Positions 1-7,403 of a stretch of 11,008 nt of DNA are shown piece after piece. Both the position numbers and the translations under genes were made by a program. Positions within the stretch are counted from its first letter, which is position 1. Every line of letters begins with the position of its first letter. The notes under the pieces were generated by a model. The model had not been told where the DNA came from, did not search any database, and saw only the letters and a program-made list of their open reading frames with translations. The DNA is from JAFGKM01 sp964408175 (GTDB lineage Bacteria > Ratteibacteria > UBA8468 > B48-G9 > JAFGKM01): assembly GCA_964408175.1 (NCBI GenBank), contig CAYOYL010000221.1, positions 1-11,008 of the forward strand, written 5' to 3'.

Positions 1-40
1 TGTTTGCCATGACCCCAGAATTCTTACACAAAATGTCCCG
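1..40. mobile_element. possible terminal inverted repeat of an insertion sequence (IS256-like)
   Basis: Read on the minus strand, bases 38 to about 19 begin GGGACATTTTGTGTAAG and continue into AATTC. A terminal repeat starting with G-rich bases and containing a TGTGTAA core resembles ends of IS256-family elements. No transposase is visible because the window begins here, and no second copy of the sequence occurs in the window. The assignment rests on resemblance only. A short plus-strand reading frame across bases 9-119 looks accidental. Confidence 0.25.
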
Positions 41-115
41 GGAATCTGAGCCTAGCCTGATATTTCTCCTTCCCCTCTTTCCTTATGTCAGAATTTCAAA
101 AACTTTAACAAGTAC

Positions 116-144
116 TTGACAAAATTATTAAAAGGTAGTAAAAT
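116..144 (+). promoter_or_regulatory. strong sigma70-type promoter for the signalling operon
   Basis: A perfect -35 box TTGACA (116-121) is followed after exactly 17 bases by TAAAAT (139-144), one mismatch from the consensus -10. The expected transcription start is near base 151, only about three bases before the ATG at 154. The transcript from this promoter would therefore be nearly leaderless. No good Shine-Dalgarno sequence precedes the ATG, which agrees with that reading. Confidence 0.7.
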
Positions 145-153
145 AGTTAGCAT

Positions 154-717
154 ATGAGTTTTATTAGAGGAAGACTGCGGTTATGGATTGACAGGGAGAT
201 ACAACTGAGGCTTGTAGTATATATTCTGTTTTCCCTTGCCATCGCAAGTGTAATAGTGAGTATTGCAGCCTTTTACACAATATGGGGTGATGTATCTTCC
301 AGTGTGCTCAGGAGTGGTGAGTTGCAACAGGTATATACAGATTCCTTGCATAAATTCATATCAGTAAACCTTATCCTTATTATCCTTTTGGCAGTACTCG
401 CCACCCTCGGAATGCTAATGCTGTCCCATAAGATTGCAGGCCCTGTTTACAGGATAAAACAGATACTGAAGGACCTGCAGGAAGGTAAAAAACCAGCATT
501 CACACTGAGGAAGGGAGACGCTTTAAAACCAATGCTGGAAGAGATAGAAAAACTTTCACTGCAGCAAAGTGAGATAGGAGAAACTGCCTTAAGGGTTATT
601 GAGAGATGGAAAGACACTGAGGTTAAAGATATGAGTCTAAACCTCGCCCTAAAAGAACTTGAAAATAAACTCATTTATTTAGCCCTCGCTCAGGAGAGGG
701 AAGGAGTGAAAAAATGA
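154..717 (+). CDS. two-TM membrane protein with HAMP-like linker
   Basis: A 187-residue inner-membrane protein. A basic amphipathic N-terminus (residues 1-18) is followed by TM1 at about 20-43, a short periplasmic loop of roughly 25 residues, and TM2 at about 70-91. SHKIAGPVYRI at about 91-101 then opens a HAMP-like segment to about residue 137, followed by a helical, charged tail that is probably coiled coil. The short loop leaves no room for a classical ligand-binding domain, and no kinase, methyl-acceptor or cyclase domain follows, so it is a minimal transducer or scaffold. It is first in a run with the pilin-FecR and HD-GYP genes: its stop overlaps the next start as ATGA at 714-717, implying translational coupling. 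The ATG at 154 is the only sensible start, since the next in-frame ATG lies beyond TM2. The HAMP-like call is moderately sure; the partner is inferred from context. Confidence 0.8.
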   Translation: MSFIRGRLRLWIDREIQLRLVVYILFSLAIASVIVSIAAFYTIWGDVSSSVLRSGELQQVYTDSLHKFISVNLILIILLAVLATLGMLMLSHKIAGPVYRIKQILKDLQEGKKPAFTLRKGDALKPMLEEIEKLSLQQSEIGETALRVIERWKDTEVKDMSLNLALKELENKLIYLALAQEREGVKK

Positions 718-1628
718 ATAACAGAAAAGGATTTAGTTTGATAGAAATTGTTATTTTTGGGTTTATTGCTATTACCCTGCTCACCCTGTTTGTCGGGCTG
801 GCCGTAAACTCAAAAGAGTTTGCCCGGACAATCGGCTGCGTAAACAACATGAAAAACATTACACAGGCGATTGAAAACTACCAGGCTGACTATAGAACAA
901 CTCCGACAAACCTTGCTGATTTACACCCGAGGTACATTACAAACAGCAAGACATTTAAGTGTCCATCAGACAAAACAGACGAGACCAACAGTTATGAGAA
1001 GTTTTACATAGGCAGATATATAGCGGAAGATGACCCCAACAAGATACTCCTTGCCTGTCCGCGGCATCAGAGAAACACAAAAACAGTTGCGGCATACCTC
1101 TCATACGCTGTCGACATAGGAAAGAATATGCCTGTGCAGTGGAGTGAAGGAATCCCGGCAGAATTCGGTGAGGTTTACACAGGAGGAAACCTTAACTTTG
1201 CAGACGGAACAACAGTTGAAATCAATTCAGGGAACATAGGACTGGTATCTTCATTTGTAGACAATGAAGGAAAGATATACAGCATCATATACAACCCTGA
1301 GACTACTGAAGGAGATATAAAGGTAACCCATGAGGGTGAGTCAAAGTTTGAGGTTATCACCCCTGCAGTCATAGCCGGAGTAGCAGGTACAAAGTTTGCT
1401 ATTCTAAACTCTATGGCAGATGGAAAATATAAAACCACAGTTGATGTTACAGATGGAAAGGTGTACGTGGAGGATAGGAGCCAGGACATAAAGGCAAAAG
1501 CAATAGATGCCAACACCCCCTTCTCCATATCTTCAGATATTCCGGAAGAGGTTTTAACAGCAACCGTTGAAAAACTGAGGGAACTGCTCAGGAGGGTACC
1601 GAGGAAGTACGGAAGAAGGAGAAAATAA
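714..1628 (+). CDS. type IV pseudopilin N-terminus fused to a FecR-like domain
   Basis: A 304-residue envelope protein. Residues 1-31 are a class III signal: basic NNRK, then G6 and FSLIE with the +5 glutamate at E11, then a hydrophobic helix to about 31. Prepilin peptidase should cut between G6 and F7. Residues 42-120 resemble the pseudopilins abundant in PVC bacteria: C42 before NNMKNITQAIENYQ, a proline-rich segment, KCPSD at 82-86 and C115. From about 155 to 260 the chain is FecR-like: GDIKVTHEG near 200-208, then a VITPAVIAGVAGTKF segment at 214-228 and VDVTDGKVYV at 243-252. The tail is strongly basic (RRVPRKYGRRRK). FecR domains usually act as periplasmic signal proteins, often beside sigma factors or CHASE2 sensors, and a CHASE2 gene follows after 20 bases. 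A good ribosome site, AAGGAG at 701-706, lies 7 bases before the ATG. It may be a pilus- or secretion-linked sensor. Confidence 0.82.
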   Translation: MNNRKGFSLIEIVIFGFIAITLLTLFVGLAVNSKEFARTIGCVNNMKNITQAIENYQADYRTTPTNLADLHPRYITNSKTFKCPSDKTDETNSYEKFYIGRYIAEDDPNKILLACPRHQRNTKTVAAYLSYAVDIGKNMPVQWSEGIPAEFGEVYTGGNLNFADGTTVEINSGNIGLVSSFVDNEGKIYSIIYNPETTEGDIKVTHEGESKFEVITPAVIAGVAGTKFAILNSMADGKYKTTVDVTDGKVYVEDRSQDIKAKAIDANTPFSISSDIPEEVLTATVEKLRELLRRVPRKYGRRRK

Positions 1629-1648
1629 TCCCAAGGCATTAGAAATGA

Positions 1649-3928
1649 ATGAAGATAATTATTGCAAAGGTATTTGGTGCTCTGTTAATATCTTTATTCG
1701 CCATCTTCCTCTTTTCAGCCAGAACACTTGAAAAAGCCGAACTGATATCCTATGACTGGCGTCTAAAAAACTCATACAGACAGCAGGACATATCCGCACC
1801 CCTTGTCATTGTGGGAATTACTGGAGAATTTGAACGTAAGACAGGGGAACCTTTCTCCCGCAGGTTTTATACCCAACTCCTCAGGATACTTGACGATGAA
1901 GGCGCATCCGTTATCGGATTTGATATCTTCTTTCCGCAGGTAACCAACAGGGAAACAGACGAAGAATTTATAAAAACACTGAAGGAAACCAAAAGGGCAG
2001 TTCTGCCTGTATTTTCTCCTACACGACTTGAAGAAAGAAAAGGGGTTATATATGCGGCCCCCTCTATAAGAGGCAGTTCTGAAGAGTTCCAGAAAGCCGC
2101 TGTTTCTCTCGGTCACATCAATACACTGCCTGATGAAGACCAGGTTGTTAGAAAAGTCCCCGTATTTATAATGACAGGGGAAAAAGTCTATCCCCAGCTC
2201 TCTCTTGAGATGTCACGGCTATACAAAAAACAGGAGAGGGTACATCTTGAATACCCCGGTCTAAATATACCACGGCTGACAGTTCACTTCAGAAAAGACA
2301 GCAGTCTGTACATAAGGATGCTTCCACCTGAAACCATGGAAAAATACTTTATCCCTTTTGAGGATGTCATAATGGGCAACTATCCTGCGGGTATATTTAA
2401 AGACAAGGCGGTAATTATAGGGCAAACAATAGTGGGGGAGAAAAACGCCGACCTTATTCCAACTCCATGGGGAACGCAGTTCGGGGTTATGATGCAGGCT
2501 AATGTTCTCCACAACGCCCTTTCCGAACAGTATATATACCGTCTGGGCCCGTTGGGCGTATCGCTGTTGCTCCTGTTTACAGGTATCATAATGGGAACAA
2601 TAGTTTTTTCTGCAGGGATGGTTGCCAATACCCTCTTGTTTTTCGGGTTTTCCGGCTTAGTTGTTTTTATCTCCCTTTATGCAATGAGAAAATACGGACT
2701 TTTTCTTGACACCATCCCTTTCCTTATCCTCTCTTTTATCATCTATTTTGCATCCCTTGTGCAATCTCTTGTAAAATCGGTGAAAAAATTGCTTCGTAGA
2801 GAACGCTCACTGAAGATTATGGAGGATGTTGAAAAAGAGATTACAGAAATTTTGAACCCGGTAAATCTGCCCGGTATCACTGAAAGGGCCAGTTTCTCAA
2901 GTCTTGAAGGAACAGAGATTATAAAACAGACGCCAGAAATCACAATAAGGACACTTGTGGCTTCTCTCGGTATAGAGGCAGGTGCATTTGTGATGCTGTC
3001 AAGCCCGGAGAAATACCAGATAATCGCACAGGGAGGAGAAATAATTTCAAGGGTTGACATTAAAAAAATGGCAAAAAAGGGGTTCAGGATGCAGCAGCCT
3101 TACATAGCAAACAACCTGCTGCACCAAAACGAATGGGGAGAAGGGGTGAAAAACCTGATGCTTCTGCCTGTGATTTCCCATCCTACATTCACAGTCCTGG
3201 GAATCTTTATCAACAAACAATCTGCTCCTTTTTCCAGGACACCTTTTTTCTCACGCGAAGATGTTCCAATTGTAGAATCTCTTGCCCTGCAATCAATAAT
3301 AGCGATACAAAATGCCCGTCTTAACCTTGCTCTGAAAGATACCCAGATGGAAACCATATTCAGGCTTTCTGTTGCCATTGAATACAGGGACAGAGAAACG
3401 GGAAAGCACATACACAGGGTCAGTGAATACTCAGGGATTATAGCAGCAAACATTGGACTGGATAAAAATGAAGTTGACATAATAAAAAGAGCAATGCCCC
3501 TTCACGACATCGGTAAGATAGCCACCCCTGACAGTATACTGCTTAAACCGGGTAAACTCACCGATGAAGAACGCAGGATAATTGAACAGCATCCACTGAC
3601 AGGAGCCAAGATGCTTGAAGGTTCAAGTTCTTTAATTCTGCAGGCGGCAAGAATAATCGCACTATCCCACCATGAAAGGTATGACGGGACAGGTTATCCT
3701 TTCAGTTTAAAAGGCGTCAGCATCCCACTGTATGGAAGAATCGCTTCTACTGCGGACATCTTTGACGCTATGTCTTCAAAAAGGGTCTATAAGGACGCCA
3801 CACCCTTTGAAGAAAGCATTGAATTTTTGAAGGCAGAGGCTGGTAAAACATTTGACCCTAAAATGGTAGCGGCCTTCATAAAAGGGCTCAATGAGGTTCG
3901 CAGGATAAGAGAGGTGTATAAAGATTAA
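1649..3928 (+). CDS. CHASE2-GAF-HD-GYP cyclic di-GMP phosphodiesterase
   Basis: A 759-residue membrane sensor enzyme predicted to hydrolyse c-di-GMP. Order: TM1 at about 5-24; periplasmic CHASE2 domain at about 28-290, with the family-typical YDWRLK near 35-40 and a VIGFDIFF strand near 88-95; three TM helices at about 299-320, 324-345 and 351-372; a helical linker; a GAF-like domain at about 430-560; and HD-GYP at about 565-750. The metal site looks complete: H587/H589, H619-D620 in HDIGK, H648 in EQHP, H674-H675 in SHHERYDGTGYP (the GYP motif) and D703. Catalysis is therefore likely intact. The gene begins 20 bases after the pilin-FecR stop, with a modest AAGG at 1633-1636. An out-of-frame ATG at 1645 just precedes the real start. 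FecR beside CHASE2 is a known pairing with adenylate cyclases, so an HD-GYP output beside a pilin-FecR suggests control of attachment or motility from an envelope signal. Confidence 0.92.
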   Translation: MKIIIAKVFGALLISLFAIFLFSARTLEKAELISYDWRLKNSYRQQDISAPLVIVGITGEFERKTGEPFSRRFYTQLLRILDDEGASVIGFDIFFPQVTNRETDEEFIKTLKETKRAVLPVFSPTRLEERKGVIYAAPSIRGSSEEFQKAAVSLGHINTLPDEDQVVRKVPVFIMTGEKVYPQLSLEMSRLYKKQERVHLEYPGLNIPRLTVHFRKDSSLYIRMLPPETMEKYFIPFEDVIMGNYPAGIFKDKAVIIGQTIVGEKNADLIPTPWGTQFGVMMQANVLHNALSEQYIYRLGPLGVSLLLLFTGIIMGTIVFSAGMVANTLLFFGFSGLVVFISLYAMRKYGLFLDTIPFLILSFIIYFASLVQSLVKSVKKLLRRERSLKIMEDVEKEITEILNPVNLPGITERASFSSLEGTEIIKQTPEITIRTLVASLGIEAGAFVMLSSPEKYQIIAQGGEIISRVDIKKMAKKGFRMQQPYIANNLLHQNEWGEGVKNLMLLPVISHPTFTVLGIFINKQSAPFSRTPFFSREDVPIVESLALQSIIAIQNARLNLALKDTQMETIFRLSVAIEYRDRETGKHIHRVSEYSGIIAANIGLDKNEVDIIKRAMPLHDIGKIATPDSILLKPGKLTDEERRIIEQHPLTGAKMLEGSSSLILQAARIIALSHHERYDGTGYPFSLKGVSIPLYGRIASTADIFDAMSSKRVYKDATPFEESIEFLKAEAGKTFDPKMVAAFIKGLNEVRRIREVYKD

Positions 3929-3942
3929 GGGAGGGAAAATAG

Positions 3943-4761
3943 ATGAAAAAAATGAGAGAACCGGCAGTTGCGGGCTATTTTTATCCTAAAGAGAAGAACG
4001 AACTTTTAAAAATCCTTGGGAAATTCATTGAAACAAAGGGGGAAAAACAACAGTGTAAGGCAGTGGTGAGTCCTCATGCAGGATATGTATATTCAGGGGC
4101 AACCGCAGGCAGTACCTTCAGCAGAATCTCTATTCCAGAAACGGTGATTCTTCTGGGTCCAAACCACACAGGATATGGAGAGCCATATGCCGTATCAGGT
4201 GGTGACGCATGGCTCACCCCTCTGGGCGAAACAGAGATAGATAAAACAATTGCAAAATCTCTTGTGGAAAAAAGCCGTTATCTTGAAGAGGATGATGTTG
4301 CACATCTTCAAGAACACTCTCTGGAGGTACAGTTGCCCTTTTTACAATTTTTAAAAAAGGATGTCCGTATCGTCCCTGTTATACTCTCCGGTTATATTGA
4401 CAACCCGGCATGGATTGAGATTGGTGAAACAATTGCAGGTGTGATAACTGCCCAGAAAAGGGAAGATGACATTCTTGTGGTCGCCAGTTCAGATATGACC
4501 CACTACGAGGAACACGCAACAGCGGAAGAAAAAGACCGCTATGCCATAGAAGCCATTCTATCTCTTGATGAACAACTTTTCATTCAGCGAATCTATGAGA
4601 AAAATATCACCCTGTGCGGATACGGGCCCATTATAGCATCCATAACAGCGGCAAAAAAACTTGGGGCACAAGGTGGCGAACTTGTGAAGTACACTACAAG
4701 TGGAGAGATGTCTGGAGACTACTCAAGGGTTGTAGGATATGCAGGAATCATTATTAGATAA
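3943..4761 (+). CDS. amrB: AmmeMemoRadiSam system protein B (Memo family)
   Basis: A 272-residue cytosolic protein of normal family length, covering the whole Memo fold related to extradiol dioxygenases. Visible motifs are REPAVAGYFYP at 5-15, SPHAGYVYSG with H45, LGPNHTG with H75, EHSLEVQLPF with H125, SSDMTHY with D184 and H187, and CGYGP with C225. H45, H75 and C225 correspond to the metal-binding His-His-Cys set described for human MEMO1. In bacteria the family usually accompanies an AMMECR1-like protein and a radical SAM enzyme; the biochemical role is unsettled. Neither partner is in this window. The gene lies 14 bases after the HD-GYP stop with a strong ribosome site (GGGAGGG near 3929-3935), so it is probably in the same operon. 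A second in-frame ATG at 3952 is possible but too close to the ribosome site. It converges on the next gene with only 12 bases between stops and no clear terminator. Confidence 0.93.
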   Translation: MKKMREPAVAGYFYPKEKNELLKILGKFIETKGEKQQCKAVVSPHAGYVYSGATAGSTFSRISIPETVILLGPNHTGYGEPYAVSGGDAWLTPLGETEIDKTIAKSLVEKSRYLEEDDVAHLQEHSLEVQLPFLQFLKKDVRIVPVILSGYIDNPAWIEIGETIAGVITAQKREDDILVVASSDMTHYEEHATAEEKDRYAIEAILSLDEQLFIQRIYEKNITLCGYGPIIASITAAKKLGAQGGELVKYTTSGEMSGDYSRVVGYAGIIIR

Positions 4762-4773
4762 ATCCGGCACAAC

Positions 4774-5697
4774 TCAGTTCGGGTTAAAGTAAAATTCAAC
4801 GATAACGCCATCTGACAGTTTTGAATCAGGTCCGAGAAACTTTAATCTTCCTGCGTTTTTCGCCGCCTGCCAGGAACCGGCTTCAAGAAACTCCTTAACG
4901 CTGAGCACTGCAGACTTGATAAATCCCTTCTCAATATCTTTATGTATAATTCCTGCTGCCTGTCTTGCCGTATAATTTGCGGGGACAAGCCAGCCTTTTG
5001 CAATATCCCCCTTGATGGTATAAAAGGTTATGAGAGACAACTGCTGCATTATCATCTTATAAAAAGGCTGGAAATCCTCGTTACTCAGGGCGTTGTGTTG
5101 CAGACAATATGGCGTCTGAAGGCTGAACTCTTTACTGTCCCCATTAATATAAATCATTATTGCCTTCGTTGTTATCAGTTCTAAACCCTGCAGAGCTTTT
5201 ATCTCTTCAGCATCCATCTCATTGAGAAGATGTTCTTTCTCTAACAAGCCCAGAGCCTTTTCCAAGACTTCTGTCTGGTGGGAAGAGATACTGTCAGTAT
5301 CCTCCTGCCTAAACTTTTGTATTTTCTGTATCCGTTCCGTATCGTAAAATACCATCTCCATTAAAAGGGAAGAGGCATCTTTATCAGGATGAGCATCACC
5401 AGTAAAATTGTTCACAACACATACTATTGCATCACTCTCAAAGAAATTCCTGAAGTAGTCATCAGGGAAACCTGCCTCAGCAGGGAAGCCCTTAAGGTCA
5501 TAGAACTCAAACTCAGGGTATACCACCTTTCTGGCCTTATGTATTTCTGCAATTCTGGAAAGATTTTTATCCTTATATACTCCTGCGCCGATATTGGGCT
5601 TATAAGGGTCGCGGCCTTCTTCCTGCATGTCTGTAAGTGCCTTGAAAAGGAGTGTTTTACCACTCCCTGAATATCCGAAGAGAGATGATTTAAACAT
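4774..5697 (-). CDS. divergent YchF-like P-loop NTPase with TGS (DUF933) domain
   Basis: A 307-residue protein, shorter than the usual YchF/OLA1 of about 360. The P-loop GYSGSGKT at 8-15 replaces the usual GLPNVGKS. A YKPNIGAGVYKD segment at 32-43 aligns with the YchF switch region, and the DxxG motif is DLKG at 67-70. Helical residues of about 118-170 form a shortened insert. At the nucleotide-specificity position, YchF has NxxE; here N185-G-D-S, with the glutamate replaced by serine. Residues of about 222-304 are a well-conserved YchF TGS/DUF933 domain, including a QAAGIIHKDIEKGFIKS-like core at 246-262. YchF proteins bind ATP and ribosomes, so this paralogue may bind ATP with altered specificity. 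The start ATG overlaps the upstream ATP-cone gene by 8 bases (5690-5697), with a GAGGGTGG ribosome site at 5701-5708, indicating an operon. It is probably a paralogue rather than the housekeeping ychF. Confidence 0.85.
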   Translation of the reverse strand: MFKSSLFGYSGSGKTLLFKALTDMQEEGRDPYKPNIGAGVYKDKNLSRIAEIHKARKVVYPEFEFYDLKGFPAEAGFPDDYFRNFFESDAIVCVVNNFTGDAHPDKDASSLLMEMVFYDTERIQKIQKFRQEDTDSISSHQTEVLEKALGLLEKEHLLNEMDAEEIKALQGLELITTKAIMIYINGDSKEFSLQTPYCLQHNALSNEDFQPFYKMIMQQLSLITFYTIKGDIAKGWLVPANYTARQAAGIIHKDIEKGFIKSAVLSVKEFLEAGSWQAAKNAGRLKFLGPDSKLSDGVIVEFYFNPN

Positions 5698-7246
5698 TTT
5701 CCACCCTCACAGTGATTTTATAATCAGATGCCTGTTCCATTAAAGAAAAGAGAAGGCTGTAAAATCTCTTTTTTGTTTCTCCTGTCTGTGGTACCTTAAC
5801 CACAAGTGACAGGGCCCTTTTTAGGACGTTTTTCAAGAACCTGCTTCCCGTCACCGCATCTGCTTCGGGAAAAGATGCACCAGAAAGTTCAATCTCTACC
5901 GTTTCCTGTACACTGCCTGAATTCTTCAGCAACTCTCTCCCCGCAAATGTTTCAGAAAAAAACTCCCTCTGCCTTTGCAAGGTCTCTGAACACAGGGGTA
6001 TAAAACTCTCCATATAGTCTTCACTCTTCATACCCTCCTGTTCTGCATAACTTTTTATCAACGCCAGGTTAAAAACAACTCTGTTTAACACGAGGATACT
6101 TCTGTCATCGGTACGGGAGACAGTAACTTTATACCCCTGAGATGTCTCCCTTCCCGTCGCAATAAACTGTTCCAAATCATTCCTGTCTTCTATCCTGAAT
6201 ACAAGCGGTATTTTCTGTTTTGTCGCACCTTGCAATAGTTTTTCGGATACCCCTTTAAAGGGGAGAGCCAGTTTAAAAGTACCCCCACAATAATTAGTCT
6301 CTGCCATCTCAATGACCTCAAGGGCACCTTCTGCAGGGAGACGGAGAATTATATCGCCCTCCACCAGAGACCTCCAGATGTTACAGGACTTTTTCACTGC
6401 ATCAACATATTTACCCACAGATGCTGAGAGAAGAACGTTTGCAGAAAAACACCTGTCTATCCCCTCTATGTTGAGCAGGGTTGCCTCCCCGCGAAGGTGC
6501 TTTTCAACAATCCAGTCAGGGAAAACGGAGTTCAGGGCAAACTCTCTTTTGACAGCCCTTCCCAGATTGAGAGAAAGAGTGTCAGGCGAACCGATGGATT
6601 CCTTAAAAAGGCATTTAACGTCATATAAGGGCAGCCCTATCCTTGCATGTTTTCTTCTTTCTTTTTCAAACCCGTACTGCACGAGTTTCGCATTGACAAG
6701 TTCTCTTATAAGGGAGGATGATAACATAGTGACCTTTGAGGCAATAACCTCCTCCTCAACCTCGTTGACTATAATCTCTGCGATGTTTTCAGAAATCCCT
6801 GTCTCTTTCACAAGAGCCGCAATAACCCTGTTTTTATCCCACAAACTGATGTTGTTGTCGCTTCTTCTCACAGGCAGTTCTATACCCCTTACGGATTCAG
6901 CCCTTTCCTGCTGCCTTTCGGACAAATCCTCAGGTCTGATACCCTCCCTTATCTTTCTCGCCCGCGCCCTCTTCTGCCTGTAAAGGATATAAGACTTTGC
7001 AGTCTTTGCATGCCCTGTCTTTATCAGAATCCTTTCCACAACATCCTGTATGTCTTCAACGGAAGGGATATCACCTTTATATTCCCTGACGAGATAGAGT
7101 CTGACAACCTCGGCAAGGTCATCGGCAAGGTACCTGTCCTGTCCTCCCACGCTCTGAGCCGCCTTGAATATGGCTTCAGATATCTTTCTCTTGTCAAAAG
7201 GGACAATCCTGCCGTCTCTTTTCCTTACACTATCCAGTTTTTCCAT
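5690..7246 (-). CDS. double ATP-cone protein, non-catalytic NrdD-like
   Basis: A 518-residue protein. Residues 5-97 form a classical ATP-cone (VRKRDGRIVPFDKRKI at 7-22, then a helical part ending KSYILYRQKR at 84-93). Residues 125-210 form a second cone-like unit with SSLIRELVNAKL at 177-188 and IGLPLYDV at 203-210, as in anaerobic ribonucleotide reductase NrdD. Residues 215-270 follow the start of the NrdD barrel, but where NrdD has a HIHD motif this protein reads TLLNIEGIDRCFS. Residues 388-430 recall a later NrdD strand-helix segment (VFNLALIKSYAEQEG, then LQRQREFF). The glycyl-radical region with an RVxGY-type motif is absent and the chain is shorter than NrdD. It is therefore probably a pseudoenzyme that senses ATP/dATP. 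It has its own promoter and overlaps the YchF-like gene. No strong ribosome site precedes the ATG, and no nearer in-frame start exists. A regulator role is inference. Confidence 0.8.
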   Translation of the reverse strand: MEKLDSVRKRDGRIVPFDKRKISEAIFKAAQSVGGQDRYLADDLAEVVRLYLVREYKGDIPSVEDIQDVVERILIKTGHAKTAKSYILYRQKRARARKIREGIRPEDLSERQQERAESVRGIELPVRRSDNNISLWDKNRVIAALVKETGISENIAEIIVNEVEEEVIASKVTMLSSSLIRELVNAKLVQYGFEKERRKHARIGLPLYDVKCLFKESIGSPDTLSLNLGRAVKREFALNSVFPDWIVEKHLRGEATLLNIEGIDRCFSANVLLSASVGKYVDAVKKSCNIWRSLVEGDIILRLPAEGALEVIEMAETNYCGGTFKLALPFKGVSEKLLQGATKQKIPLVFRIEDRNDLEQFIATGRETSQGYKVTVSRTDDRSILVLNRVVFNLALIKSYAEQEGMKSEDYMESFIPLCSETLQRQREFFSETFAGRELLKNSGSVQETVEIELSGASFPEADAVTGSRFLKNVLKRALSLVVKVPQTGETKKRFYSLLFSLMEQASDYKITVRVENV

Positions 7247-7294
7247 CGCACACCCGTTTCAATTCTTAATTGTTGAGGTTATTTTTTGAAATAC

Positions 7295-7323
7295 AATTTA
7301 CAGGAATGGAGGCTTCCTGTCAA
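7295..7323 (-). promoter_or_regulatory. sigma70-type promoter for the ATP-cone/YchF-like operon
   Basis: On the minus strand a perfect TTGACA (7323-7318) is followed after 17 bases by TAAATT (7300-7295), one mismatch from TATAAT at the third position and one at the fifth. The start of transcription should fall near 7288, giving a leader of about 40 bases before the ATG at 7246. That leader contains the small palindrome CAATT-aag-AATTG at 7272-7260, which could be an operator or chance. Confidence 0.6.
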
Positions 7324-7403
7324 GACATTCTTTCTTTTTCCCTGTCAGGTTCTTTGAAGGGTAATGCTGTCAGCAATCCCTCTTTAACTGTTATAATCTG
7401 CTT

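Noticed and set aside
9..119. Short plus-strand frame before the operon
   Set aside because: No ribosome site, no family resemblance, ends inside the -35 box; more likely chance or IS end.
4755..4800. Bidirectional terminator between the convergent genes
   Set aside because: Only a 5-pair stem with a G-T pair (AACTC/GGGTT) is visible, lying inside the YchF-like coding end, without a T-run.
6312..6983. A 223-codon plus-strand frame
   Set aside because: Entirely antisense to the double ATP-cone gene, with low-complexity Ser/Leu/Arg composition typical of shadow frames.
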